DNA of 64,000 bases from JADFWK01 sp035527895 (GTDB lineage: Bacteria > Desulfobacterota > DSM-4660 > Desulfatiglandales > B25-G16), in the NCBI GenBank assembly GCA_035527895.1, contig DATKZQ010000016.1:1-64000 (forward strand), given 5' to 3'. A program made the translations under genes and the position numbers. Positions within the stretch are counted from its first letter, which is position 1, and every line of letters starts with the position of its first letter. The notes below the pieces were generated by a model, which did no database searches, was not told the DNA's origin, and saw only the letters and a program-made list of their open reading frames with translations. Shown here piece after piece: positions 26,643 to 35,844 of this stretch.

Positions 26643-27209
26643 CTACTGCTTACCCCTTATTACCTGCTTCATATCCTCACCGAGTTTATATCCAACCTCC
26701 AGGGCCTTGATATTCATGTCCCTGAACCGTTCTGCAACGTTTTCGCGGATGGATGAAATGAGTGCTCGTTTTGTTACCACCCTGGTTATGGCCATCGATG
26801 CCCCCAGGATCACGATATTGGCCACCTGCTTGCTCTGCAACTCATAAATAGCGGTGTTGGTAGCCGGTACTGCAATCTGGTGAGCACTGCCTACCTCGTG
26901 GGGCTCCACCATCAAATCATCATAGATGACAAGCGCACCATCTTCAGCCACATCCGCGATGTATGCATTATAAGCACTTTGGGAAAGCACAATAAGGATA
27001 TCTGATCGTATCACATGGGGAAACGTAATAGGTTCGGTTGAGATCACCACCTCAGATCTGGCAGAACCACCCCTCGCCTGTGCCCCATAAGAGTTTGACC
27101 CCGATACCCATTTGCCATCATGAATAGCTGCATACCCCAGGATCGTCCCGGCAAGAACAACTCCCTGTCCACCGAAACCGCCAAAACGGATTTGCCTAAA
27201 TCCCGTCAT
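26643..27209 (-). CDS. 2-oxoacid:ferredoxin oxidoreductase, gamma subunit (set 1)
   Basis: 188 residues of the POR/KOR gamma domain: QIRFGGFGGQGVVLAG, then SYGAQARGGSARSEVVIS. It completes korABC set 1 and overlaps the beta gene by 14 nt. It helps form the CoA-binding side of the enzyme. Confidence 0.93.
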   Translation of the reverse strand: MTGFRQIRFGGFGGQGVVLAGTILGYAAIHDGKWVSGSNSYGAQARGGSARSEVVISTEPITFPHVIRSDILIVLSQSAYNAYIADVAEDGALVIYDDLMVEPHEVGSAHQIAVPATNTAIYELQSKQVANIVILGASMAITRVVTKRALISSIRENVAERFRDMNIKALEVGYKLGEDMKQVIRGKQ

Positions 27210-27963
27210 CGCTAAATTCTCCTGTGATAATTCTCCCTCTCAATTCCTCTCGGCTCAGCTGCTCGGCTTCCTCCTTGGAGATACACATTTCAGATAGCAT
27301 CTTCAGCATCTCCGCAGGTGAGTCGTATTGATTTCTCCTGCCAAATTGCGTAGGACATGGAGAGAGAACCTCTATGAAGGCAAATCCGTGCACATTAAGC
27401 GCTTTCTTAATGGCATTGACCAAAGAGAGTGGCTGGGTCACCGAATACCTGGCAACATAGGAGGCACCAGCGGCCAGCACGAGCTTGCATAGATCAAAGG
27501 GACGATAGATATTCCCTTCCGTCGTTGTCGAGGTTATTGAGCCAACAGGAGATGTGGAGGCAACCTGTCCACCGGTCATGCCATAAATCATGTTGTTGGC
27601 ACAGATCACTGTAAGATCTGTATTCCGTCGTGCTGCATGGATCAGATGGTTGCCTCCAATAGAGGTGAGATCCCCGTCTCCGCTGATCACCATGGTTGTG
27701 AGCTTCGGATTAAACATCTTTGCTCCTGTGGCAAAGGCGATTGCCCTCCCGTGGAGGGTGTGAAGGGTGTCAGCATTGAAATGAGGGCTCGGAATCCAGG
27801 CTGCGCAGCCTATGCCGGATACGAAGAGCATGTCATTCATATTGAGGTGCAGCTCATCAATAGCCCGGAGGATAGTGTTCATGAGGATTCCGTGGCCACA
27901 CCCGGGGCAAAAGGGTGTTGATTTCACATCCGGTCGCATATAGTTCTCCAGGTCCCTGGCCAT
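27196..27963 (-). CDS. 2-oxoacid:ferredoxin oxidoreductase, beta subunit (set 1)
   Basis: 255-residue thiamine-pyrophosphate subunit. It shows FCPGCGHGILMNTILRAI with cluster cysteines, the TPP/Mg motif SGDGDLTSIGGNHLIHAARR, and NNMIYGMTGGQ. It resembles 2-oxoglutarate-type (KorB) enzymes. The start overlaps the alpha stop by one base (TAATG). Substrate specificity cannot be settled from sequence. Confidence 0.94.
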   Translation of the reverse strand: MARDLENYMRPDVKSTPFCPGCGHGILMNTILRAIDELHLNMNDMLFVSGIGCAAWIPSPHFNADTLHTLHGRAIAFATGAKMFNPKLTTMVISGDGDLTSIGGNHLIHAARRNTDLTVICANNMIYGMTGGQVASTSPVGSITSTTTEGNIYRPFDLCKLVLAAGASYVARYSVTQPLSLVNAIKKALNVHGFAFIEVLSPCPTQFGRRNQYDSPAEMLKMLSEMCISKEEAEQLSREELRGRIITGEFSDDGI

Positions 27964-29120
27964 TATACGAGCTTCCTCACCTCTTCCATGATCCGATGCG
28001 GATGGATGATTTCACCATCGGTCTGGTTATATGCGATAACTTCAGATCCCGCATATTTCATGACTTCACCGATGATCTGCCCCCTGTTCATCTCAGGGAC
28101 AAAAACCTTCTTGACTGATCCGCCGATTTCCCGGATGATATGATCGGGAAAAGGCCACATTGTCTTAAGCCGGAGCAGGCCAACCTCCTTTCCATCTCTT
28201 CGGAGCCGATCAACCGCAAACAGCGCACTCCTGGCGGTAAATCCGTAGGCGAGAATGACCACCTTGGCATCATCAAGGTAGTAAGCATCGGCCTGAATGA
28301 TCTCTTCACGATTCTTCAGGATTTTATTGTTGATACGTGTTACGAGCTTCGAATGGGTTACGGGGTCATCGGTCTTTCTGATTCCGAACTCGTTATGGGT
28401 GGATCCGGTCACCAGGAGCCTCTCGCCCTCACCAAAGGCAGGCATGGGAGGAACGCCGTCATCTGCCTCGGTGCCGAACGGAGGCGCACCGGGCTCTTTC
28501 CTCCTATCACAGATCCTCACCGTAGCGCTTACATCAATTCGCTCTCGCAAATGGCCCACTGCCTCCTCCCCCATCAAAAACACCGGTACCCGATAGTGCT
28601 CGGCCAGATTAAAGGCCTCGATTGTGAGATCGTACATCTCCTGCACCGACCAGGGAGATAAGGCGATAATCTGATAATCCCCATGAGAGCCCCATTTTGC
28701 CTGCATAAGATCACCGCTTGCTACTTTTGTCGACTGCCCGGTTCCCGGACCAGCTCTCTGGATATCGATAATAACAAGGGGAGTCTCGGTTATGGCGGCA
28801 TAGCCGATGGCCTCCTGCATGAGGCTAAAGCCCGGTCCGGAGGTGGCGGTCATAGCTTTGGCTCCCGCCCAAACTGCCCCGATCATTGAGCAGATAGAAC
28901 CAATCTCGTCCTCCATCTGCATGAATACCCCATTGACCTCCCCGAATCTCACGGATATCCGTTCCATGATCTCACTGGAGGGTGTAATGGGATAGCCGCC
29001 ATAGTAACGACAGCCGGCAGCAATGGCCCCCTCGGCCACAGCTTCATTACCGGAAAAGTAATAGGTTCCGGGGGAAAGTATACTGTCTGTTTCCTTCCAG
29101 TGCAAAGACTCACTCATCAT
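27963..29120 (-). CDS. 2-oxoacid:ferredoxin oxidoreductase, alpha subunit (set 1)
   Basis: 385 residues. FSGNEAVAEGAIAAGCRYYG and YPITPSSEIMERIS begin the pyrimidine-binding domain, and ATSGPGFSLMQEAIGYA is the conserved loop. First gene of the operon, reading korA-korB-korC-gltD-like-ferredoxin. The enzyme oxidatively decarboxylates a 2-oxoacid to acyl-CoA and CO2, reducing ferredoxin, or runs in reverse. Confidence 0.94.
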   Translation of the reverse strand: MMSESLHWKETDSILSPGTYYFSGNEAVAEGAIAAGCRYYGGYPITPSSEIMERISVRFGEVNGVFMQMEDEIGSICSMIGAVWAGAKAMTATSGPGFSLMQEAIGYAAITETPLVIIDIQRAGPGTGQSTKVASGDLMQAKWGSHGDYQIIALSPWSVQEMYDLTIEAFNLAEHYRVPVFLMGEEAVGHLRERIDVSATVRICDRRKEPGAPPFGTEADDGVPPMPAFGEGERLLVTGSTHNEFGIRKTDDPVTHSKLVTRINNKILKNREEIIQADAYYLDDAKVVILAYGFTARSALFAVDRLRRDGKEVGLLRLKTMWPFPDHIIREIGGSVKKVFVPEMNRGQIIGEVMKYAGSEVIAYNQTDGEIIHPHRIMEEVRKLV

Positions 29121-30140
29121 ATTTTGCCGCGGAAATAATTGAGCTAGTTTCCTGTTCTCCCGTTCCTGAGGTTCTCGTAACCCCTTTATGGGTCCTCTAT
29201 TCCCTCGCCTGTGGATACATAGTGGAGCCGCCTTTCAGTCGATGGACGATTTTCTCCTTGTTTACGCTTCTTCTTGTCTTCACCACTCATACAGGTCTCA
29301 GCGCACAATCTCTGAGACTGTATTTTTGGGGACAAACCGTTAACCGATGACCTGAACCTTTTCCCAGAAGCAAAACACCGTTCATATGATGTTTTTCCAG
29401 CTACTCGTGCCTACTAATTTGGAGACCAAAAAGCAAGAATTATTTCTATAGCGGAACAGGGCCCACAAGATTTTTTCAACTTGAAACAACGAATAAGCCA
29501 AAATCTGATAAGTCGTCCTTTTCACCCGTCACCGCGGCTCACCGAACCCTTTTGCACAACTGTTCTTCAGATCAGGATAAGTAGGCCCTCACAGCAAGGA
29601 TGTTGCCTCTATCCATCTGACAGGTATGTGGCCTGGGCATCGGGTTCGTTGATGTAAATCTGTTGGGCTAGCCGGTTTCTCTCAATCACCTTTGTAGGTA
29701 ATTCGACCCAATTGAATAGGGAATAGTACCAAAACAAATTGCTCCTGCAAAGAAATGGGGGTGCCTGTCATCTTTTTGGGTAAAATACCTTATTGAATCT
29801 CTCCTTTTGAATCGATAAACTTCGATGCGGTATATATTGTTTGAATTTAAAGTATAGATGTATTAGGTTCTCTTGCTAAATGACGGTGAAAGGAAGGAAG
29901 ATACGTTTTTCTTTCTGTTCTTGATTATAAACCTGGGGGAATTCAGAGTACTTATAGGAGGGGATGTGGGCTCTTGTCAATATGGGTGTCGGGGAAGATG
30001 GAGCATTGAACCGTTCGTAGTAATAGCAAGTGACTTTCGAATATTTCTTGTTGCTTTTTCGTGCTTTTCGAGCAAACTCCACCTCAGATGAACTGACAGG
30101 TGACCGTCGGCAGTAACTTACTTATGCAAAGGAGGTAAAT
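29121..30140. other. Divergent intergenic region between korA (set 1) and gcdA
   Basis: About 1 kb with no supported gene. It must carry promoters for both flanking operons. On the plus strand ACAGGTCTCAG pairs with CTGAGACTGT (29291-29320) ahead of TATTTTT, which looks like a terminator but follows no plus-strand gene nearby. An AT-rich stretch at 29815-29870 contains TATATATT and could hold the gcdA promoter. The frames at 29873-30091 show no recognisable product. Confidence 0.4.
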
Positions 30141-31874
30141 ATGAGACCGTATTTTGAGAAAATGACCCCTTTTGGAAAACCTCTTTCCGATAGCCAAAGG
30201 GAAAGCGGAAAAGAGAACGTGGCCCAAATCAAGGAGGTAGAAAAACAAGTGGCAGAGGCGGTGGAGGCCGTGAAAAATGCCGGTATACCGGCCGAGAAGA
30301 TCAAAGAAAGGGGACAGACGACAGTCTGGGAGAGAATCGAGTATCTTGTCGATCCTGGTACCTGGTGCCCCCTTCATACCGTGTACAACCCCCTGTTCAA
30401 CGAAGAAGGAAGCACCGGGGTTATTGACGGACTCGCCAAGATAAACGGTAAATGGGCAGTAGTGATCGGGTTTGATAACAAGGTCATGGCAGGGGCTTGG
30501 ATTGCCGGACAGGCGGATAACCAGCTGAGGGTCACCGACATGGCGAAGAGACTTCACATACCCCTGGTATGGCTGGTGAATTGCAGCGGCGTAAAGCTAA
30601 CAGAGCAGGAGGAGGTCTATGCAAATCGAAGAGGAAACGGCACCACCTTCTTCCGCCACGCTGAACTGGAGAAATTAGGTGTCCCTATCATAGCAGGTAT
30701 TTACGGCACCAACCCGGCTGGGGGTGGTTATCAAGGCATCAGCCCCACCATTCTCATTGCTCATAAAGACGCCAATATAGCCGTCGGCGGCGGCGGAATC
30801 GTGGGAGGTATGAGCCCTAAGGGTTATTTCGACGAAGAAGGTGCCGAAGTACTCATTGAAGCCACGCGGCATTTCAAGGAAGTACCCCCTGGGAGCGTTC
30901 CCATCCACTATAATGAGACGGGCTTTTTCAAAGAGGTCTATGACACCGAGTTCGGCGTGCTCGACGCCCTAAAAAGATACATGGACATGGTCCCCGCCTA
31001 TGATCCAGCTTTCTTCAGGGTTGCTGAGCCGAAGGAGCCGCAATTCCCCGGGGATGATATTAATACCATTGTGGCTTTTAATCAGAAACGAAGTTATGAC
31101 TTCGACGAAATGCTTGCCCGTATTTTTGATAACAGTGAACACATGGAATTCAGGCCCGACTATGGCCCGGAGGTATACACTGGACTGGCAAAAGTCGACG
31201 GGCTTCTGCTTGGTTTTATTGGGAACCGGCAAGGCTTCCTGGGCAAAGATTATCCTGAATACGCACCGTACCCGGGGATCGGCGGGAAGCTATACCGCCA
31301 GGGCCTGATCAAGCTGAACGAATTCGTCACCTTATGCGGCCGGGATCGGGTTCCTATTGTCTGGTTTCAGGATACCTCGGGCATTGATGTGGGAGACATA
31401 GCTGAAAAGGCCGAGCTGTTGGGTCTCGGCCAATCGCTGATATACTCCATAGAACAGACCGATGTCCCCCAGATCTGCATCGTTGTAAGAAAGGGGACTG
31501 CCGCCGCCCACTATATCATGGGAGGACCTACGGCCAACAACCACAATGCCTTCACCTTAGGCACCCCGACGACCGAAATCTATGTTATGCACGGCGAGAC
31601 AGCTTCGGCCGCGTCATTTTCGAGGAGGTTGGTCAAGGAGAAGGACTCCGGGCGCCCGCTTCAGCCGGTCATAGACAAGATGAATGCCCTGGCACAAGAA
31701 TACTACGACAAATCCAGACCCATCTACTGCGCAAATCGCGGCTATGTGGACGAGATTGTCTCTTTTCCGGAACTCAGGAAATACATCATTGCCTTTGCTG
31801 GCTGCGCCTATCAAAACCCTATTTCCATTTGCCCGCAAAATCACATGATGATTCCCAGAATTATCAAAGGCTAA
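30141..31874 (+). CDS. gcdA: Glutaconyl-CoA decarboxylase alpha subunit (carboxyltransferase)
   Basis: 577 residues of the biotin-dependent carboxyltransferase family. The opening RPYFEKMTPFGKPL and the segments VLDPG-like RIEYLVDPGTWCPLHT, WIAGQADNQLRVTDMAKRLH, YGTNPAGGGYQGISPT and GIGGKLYRQGLIKLNEFVTL match GcdA of Acidaminococcus very closely as I recall it. It transfers CO2 from glutaconyl-CoA to biotin, giving crotonyl-CoA; the membrane subunits then pump Na+. A perfect AAAGGAGGT ribosome binding site precedes it. No gcdB, gcdC or gcdD genes are nearby. A propionyl- or methylcrotonyl-CoA carboxylase beta subunit is less likely. Confidence 0.85.
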   Translation: MRPYFEKMTPFGKPLSDSQRESGKENVAQIKEVEKQVAEAVEAVKNAGIPAEKIKERGQTTVWERIEYLVDPGTWCPLHTVYNPLFNEEGSTGVIDGLAKINGKWAVVIGFDNKVMAGAWIAGQADNQLRVTDMAKRLHIPLVWLVNCSGVKLTEQEEVYANRRGNGTTFFRHAELEKLGVPIIAGIYGTNPAGGGYQGISPTILIAHKDANIAVGGGGIVGGMSPKGYFDEEGAEVLIEATRHFKEVPPGSVPIHYNETGFFKEVYDTEFGVLDALKRYMDMVPAYDPAFFRVAEPKEPQFPGDDINTIVAFNQKRSYDFDEMLARIFDNSEHMEFRPDYGPEVYTGLAKVDGLLLGFIGNRQGFLGKDYPEYAPYPGIGGKLYRQGLIKLNEFVTLCGRDRVPIVWFQDTSGIDVGDIAEKAELLGLGQSLIYSIEQTDVPQICIVVRKGTAAAHYIMGGPTANNHNAFTLGTPTTEIYVMHGETASAASFSRRLVKEKDSGRPLQPVIDKMNALAQEYYDKSRPIYCANRGYVDEIVSFPELRKYIIAFAGCAYQNPISICPQNHMMIPRIIKG

Positions 31875-31890
31875 CGAAAGACCTAACAAG

Positions 31891-31929
31891 GGCTAGTTTG
31901 AGCGAAAGTGCTCAAGCTAGCCATTTTCT
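31891..31929 (+). terminator. Rho-independent terminator of gcdA
   Basis: Seventeen nt after the gcdA stop, GGCTAGTTTGAGC pairs with GCTCAAGCTAGCC around GAAAGT (31891-31922; one T-G wobble), followed by ATTTTCT. Confidence 0.8.
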
Positions 31930-32081
31930 GCCAATTCAGCACCTCGAGCACGTTCTCTCTGGCAAATTGCCACTAGAATCTGTCATACCTTGTTCTATGG
32001 TGGATGAAAGGCCTATGATCTTCCAAATCCATACATAATACCTGACCAACAAAGGTTTTCAAGCTGAGACCTTTTCGCAAC

Positions 32082-32112
32082 TTGCCAAGGGCTTATGGCA
32101 AATACTTTTTTT
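32082..32112 (+). terminator. Second terminator-like hairpin between convergent genes
   Basis: TTGCCA (32082-32087) pairs with TGGCAA (32096-32101) and is followed by ATAC and seven T. It lies between gcdA and the convergent acyl-CoA synthetase, immediately beside the latter's stop codon, and would stop read-through from the gcdA side. Confidence 0.45.
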
Positions 32113-32113
32113 C

Positions 32114-33799
32114 CTATTCCTTTCGCCCCAATACATCACCGTAGCCCGACCTCATTACCTTTTTGTCAAACTTGCCGACGCTCGTCCGAGGTATCTGATC
32201 TACAAAGACAAACCGATCGGGTATCCACCACTTCAGTATCTTGCCATCTTCCACATACTGGTTCATGTGCTCCTTGAGTTCATCTTCGGAAATCTCAGCC
32301 TTGAATTCTTTCTTCGGCACTAAAAGAGCGACTGGGCGCTCTCCCCATTTATCCGAATGTGCCCCGAAGACTGCCACTTCCTGAACCTTAGGATGCATAT
32401 TTATGAGGTTCTCCAGCGTGAGGCTGGAGATCCATTCGCCTCCGCTCTTTATCACATTCTTGGATCGGTCAATGATGAGCACGCTTTCCTCTTCATCGAT
32501 CGTTGCCATGTCCCCTGTGTGCATCCATCCATCTCGCCAGAGCTCCGCGGACTTCTCCGGATCCCTGTAGTATCCCATGGTGAGCCATGGGGCCCTGAGC
32601 ACGATTTCACCGACCGTTTTCCCGTCTTTCGGCACATCTTTTCCCTGCTCATCTACGACCCGTTGCTCGACGAATGGAGGTGCGATACCCGTTCCACTGA
32701 GAAACTCTATCTTCTTATCCTCTGGCCAAGCAAACATGTGCGGCTTAAGATACTGGAGGCCCACCTTTGTATAGACTTCCGTCATTCCCCATCCTGAACA
32801 GACATCCATGCCGAGCTCTTTGGCCTTTTTGGCAAGTATGGTATTAAGCCGCATCCCGCCGCCTTCATATATGAGGCCCTTAAGGTATTCTCTGAATTGC
32901 TCGACCTCCGGATGTGAGATAATCATGTTCAGCATCGTGGCAACGCAACACATGTACCCACCCTGATCCGGGCTTTTTTCTCGTTTCAGTAATTCAAAAA
33001 ACACTTCGGGATCGAATCGGCCGGGATAGAGCTGCTTGCACCCGAGGTATGTTGCCATATATGGTTGACCCCAGCCATGAGCGTGAAACATAGGCACCAT
33101 TTGGATGGTCAAGTCACGGCGTGGGTCCAATCCCCTTTCCCCTTCAAAACCCAAGAGCACATTCGCCCAGATAAGGGTATGCATGATATGCTGCCGATGC
33201 GTGAAGAAGGCCACCTTTGGATCTCCGGTTGTGCCGGTCGTGTTGCTCAGCGATGCCACCGTATTCTCGTTGAGATCGGGGTAGTCATAGTGTGGCGATG
33301 CAGAACGCAGCAATTCCTCGTACTCCGAGAGCGGCTGTAAGACCGTCTCCGGCAGTTTTCCGTCATCCGCCAGTGCGATATACTGTTTGACCGTCTTGAG
33401 CTTGCCGCTGATCGACTCAATTATTGGAGTGAAATCCTTGTTAAAGATCACAACATCATCTTCCACCCGGTTGACAAGATAGACAATTTGGTCTGGGCTG
33501 AGAAGTGGATTCCCCATATGCAGCATGGCACCCATACAGGGCACTGCAAAATATACCTCAAGGAAGCGGTGTGTATTCCATTCGAAGCAGATGACTTTTG
33601 AGCCCTGTTTGACACCAAACCCTTTGAGCGTATTCGACAGGCGCTGGCACCGTTCATAAAGCTGGGCATAATTTCCACGGAAAAGGTCCTTATAAACGAT
33701 CTCTCCCTCAGGATGCATTTTTGCCGCGTGTTCCAATAGAACTTTCAGAATAAGCTGATAGTCATAACCAACTCTCGGAAATTCTTGCTCTTGGGCCAT
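32114..33799 (-). CDS. Acyl-CoA synthetase (AMP-forming)
   Basis: 561-residue member of the ANL adenylate-forming family. The P-loop-like motif is SNTTGTTGDPK (with V after the Lys where G is common). The A8 hinge region is GWMHTGDMATIDEE followed by DRSKNVIKSGGEWIS. The C-terminal catalytic lysine is in PRTSVGKFDKK. The N-terminal LLEHAAKMHPEGEIVYKD resembles medium- to long-chain fatty acid CoA ligases. GGAGGTGAGCT precedes the ATG. It would activate a carboxylic acid feeding the CoA-thioester pathways around it. Confidence 0.9.
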   Translation of the reverse strand: MAQEQEFPRVGYDYQLILKVLLEHAAKMHPEGEIVYKDLFRGNYAQLYERCQRLSNTLKGFGVKQGSKVICFEWNTHRFLEVYFAVPCMGAMLHMGNPLLSPDQIVYLVNRVEDDVVIFNKDFTPIIESISGKLKTVKQYIALADDGKLPETVLQPLSEYEELLRSASPHYDYPDLNENTVASLSNTTGTTGDPKVAFFTHRQHIMHTLIWANVLLGFEGERGLDPRRDLTIQMVPMFHAHGWGQPYMATYLGCKQLYPGRFDPEVFFELLKREKSPDQGGYMCCVATMLNMIISHPEVEQFREYLKGLIYEGGGMRLNTILAKKAKELGMDVCSGWGMTEVYTKVGLQYLKPHMFAWPEDKKIEFLSGTGIAPPFVEQRVVDEQGKDVPKDGKTVGEIVLRAPWLTMGYYRDPEKSAELWRDGWMHTGDMATIDEEESVLIIDRSKNVIKSGGEWISSLTLENLINMHPKVQEVAVFGAHSDKWGERPVALLVPKKEFKAEISEDELKEHMNQYVEDGKILKWWIPDRFVFVDQIPRTSVGKFDKKVMRSGYGDVLGRKE

Positions 33800-33852
33800 A
33801 GCTCACCTCCTCAGGGCCTAGATACCACCTTCCTTCTCTTATAGTGAAGCCT

Positions 33853-34007
33853 CCCCGCTCTGAAGAGCGGGGCATCCTCATGATGGATAGCGAAACTCTC
33901 CATAATCTTTAGCCCTTCTTCTCTAAAGCTTCGGAGGGCTCTCCCCGCCATCTCTGTCGGGCCGAAGACTTTGGCGAAGGCCGATCATTCCCGTCCTAAA
34001 GGACGGG
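33853..34007. repeat. Two short perfect hairpins with a shared 3' word
   Basis: CCCCGCTCT-GA-AGAGCGGGG (33853-33872) and CCCGTCCT-AA-AGGACGGG (33990-34007) are each followed by a GGCAT(C/T)CT-like word. Hairpins like the second resemble those at the ends of IS200/IS605-type elements, but no tnpA or tnpB fragment is present between or beside them. A third perfect hairpin, GCCCTGC-CACC-GCAGGGC, is at 34079-34096. Confidence 0.55.
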
Positions 34008-34255
34008 GCATTCTGGCGAAGGAGAGTAAATGCAAGCTCTTGCCACCTAACAGAATTTCCTGGCTTTGTCAATAAACAGCCCTGCCACCGCAGGGCAACG
34101 TCAAGGTCCAGGGTGGATATCCTTTCTTGGTTATGCCCTCCACCAGGGGGCATTATCGGGTCATTTTAAAATGGTTTATTGCCCCCGAAGCCTTGGAATC
34201 ATATGTTCCATCTCTATAAAGCATTTTGAAACGCCCACTGATCCAAACGAAATGA

Positions 34256-34358
34256 GGCCTGCCCTGGCGCGAAGGTGCTCGAGTATTGAACGAAAGCCGC
34301 ATTGTTTGGAGTTGTACGTTTTAGGGGCATCCTTTACAGGCCAGGTCCGGGCAAGGGG
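34256..34358 (-). repeat. Fixed-length-core repeat, single unit (core D)
   Basis: On the minus strand the start is CCCTTGCCCGGACC (34358-34344, a variant of CCCTGGCCCAGACC). A 73-nt core D (34343-34271) follows, then GCGCCAGGGCAGGCC (34270-34256). It is the only one of nine cores that is not 74 nt. The 25 nt beyond its right end (34255-34231) resemble those beside the 18.4 kb array. Confidence 0.8.
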
Positions 34359-34470
34359 CATGAACAAAATAGGATATCCATACCCACCAACGAGCTCAAA
34401 CATCACGAGCTTCAGTTTTACTATGACATGGCCCTGCCAAAACACTTGACAAATGGAACTGGTATGATAA

Positions 34471-34680
34471 ATGAGCCCTATGATGGCCAAGAAAGGTAAG
34501 AAGAAGCCCGTTATCAAAAGAGAGTGGTGCAAGGGATGCGGGATCTGTGTGGAGTTTTGTCCGGAAGACGCCCTGGCCCTGGATGAAATGGAAAAGGTTC
34601 AGCTTATCTCCAGCGAAAAGTGCAATGGTTGTGGAATGTGCGAACTTCGCTGCCCTGATCTCGCAATAGAACTTGAATAA
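34471..34680 (+). CDS. Ferredoxin subunit of KOR set 2
   Basis: 69 residues with two [4Fe-4S] motifs, CKGCGICVEFCP and CNGCGMCELRCP. It is the delta-type ferredoxin subunit heading the second 2-oxoacid:ferredoxin oxidoreductase operon, 12 nt before korA. The start may be either ATG at 34471, or 34480 or 34483 (MAKKGKKK); no strong ribosome binding site decides. Confidence 0.9.
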   Translation: MSPMMAKKGKKKPVIKREWCKGCGICVEFCPEDALALDEMEKVQLISSEKCNGCGMCELRCPDLAIELE

Positions 34681-34692
34681 GGTGATAGACGT

Positions 34693-35841
34693 ATGAAGCA
34701 GAATGTCCTCTTTGTTCAAGGCAATGAAGCCTGTGTGGAAGGAGCCCTTTATGCCGGTCTCAATTTTTTTGCGGGCTATCCAATTACCCCCTCTACCGAG
34801 GTCGCCGAACTGCTCTCCTATCGGCTACCAGCAAAGGGCGGGAAGTTCATCCAGATGGAAGACGAGCTTTCCTCAATGTGCGCCATAATCGGGGCCTCAC
34901 TTACCGGAAAAAAGACCATGACCGCTACCAGCGGTCCCGGTTTTTCCCTTAAACAGGAGGCTATCGGTTTTGCGGTTATGACCGAGACCCCTTGTGTTGT
35001 TGTAAACGTTCAGAGGGGCGGGCCCTCCACAGGCCTCCCTACGAGCGTGAGTCAAGGTGATGTGATGCAAACCCGCTGGGGTACTCATGGAGAGCACGCT
35101 ATCATCGCGCTGACGGCCTCAAACAATCAGGACATATTTGCCATGACCATTGAGGCATTCAATCTTTCAGAGACCTTTCGAAGCCCGGTCATCCTGCTCC
35201 TGGATGAGATTGTGGCTCACACAAGAGAAAAGCTCGTGATGGCGGAGCCAGGTGAAATCAATGTAGTTGAAAGGCTCCATACATCTGTACCGGAAGGAAC
35301 TGACTATCATCCCTATCTACCCAGGGAGGATGGCCGGCTTCCCATGTCCGATTTTGGAGGTGTCCATCGGTATAACGTTACCGGCCTTGCCCATGACATG
35401 TGGGGTTTCCCGTCAAATAAGCCGGAGGTCGTATGCGAACTGATGCGCCACCTGGTAGACAAAATCGAGGGGCATACGAGAGAGATCACCCGGGTAAAGG
35501 AATTCTATGTTCACGATGCGGACTGCCTTTTGATCTCGTATGGCGCCTCAGCCAGAACTGCACTGCACGTTGTTGAAAACAGGCGCGAACGGGGTGAAAA
35601 GCTCGGGCTCTTGGAGCTTCAGTCGCTGTGGCCCTTTCCCGCTGAAGTTGTCAGAAAGCGGTGCGCCTCGGTCAACTTTGTTATCGTAGTTGAGATGAAC
35701 ATGGGCCAGATCCTTCACGAAGTTAAAGCGGTCGTGGATGAGCGTAGCAAGGTCTTTCTGGCAAATAAGATCGACGGAAGCTTTATTACCCCTTCGGACG
35801 TCTTAGACATCTTGAGAATCATTCAGGGAAAGGGGGCGTAA
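34693..35841 (+). CDS. 2-oxoacid:ferredoxin oxidoreductase, alpha subunit (set 2)
   Basis: 382 residues. FVQGNEACVEGALYAGLNFF, GYPITPSTEVAELLS and ATSGPGFSLKQEAIGFAVMT show the alpha-subunit fold. It has the same architecture as set 1 but is clearly a different sequence. A probable KOR specific for 2-oxoglutarate or another 2-oxoacid. The beta gene begins 3 nt downstream. Confidence 0.94.
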   Translation: MKQNVLFVQGNEACVEGALYAGLNFFAGYPITPSTEVAELLSYRLPAKGGKFIQMEDELSSMCAIIGASLTGKKTMTATSGPGFSLKQEAIGFAVMTETPCVVVNVQRGGPSTGLPTSVSQGDVMQTRWGTHGEHAIIALTASNNQDIFAMTIEAFNLSETFRSPVILLLDEIVAHTREKLVMAEPGEINVVERLHTSVPEGTDYHPYLPREDGRLPMSDFGGVHRYNVTGLAHDMWGFPSNKPEVVCELMRHLVDKIEGHTREITRVKEFYVHDADCLLISYGASARTALHVVENRRERGEKLGLLELQSLWPFPAEVVRKRCASVNFVIVVEMNMGQILHEVKAVVDERSKVFLANKIDGSFITPSDVLDILRIIQGKGA

Positions 35842-35844
35842 CGG

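Noticed and set aside
29291..29325. Terminator on the plus strand
   Set aside because: Hairpin plus T-run looks right, but no plus-strand gene ends within 4 kb upstream, so it is recorded only as a structure in the intergenic region.
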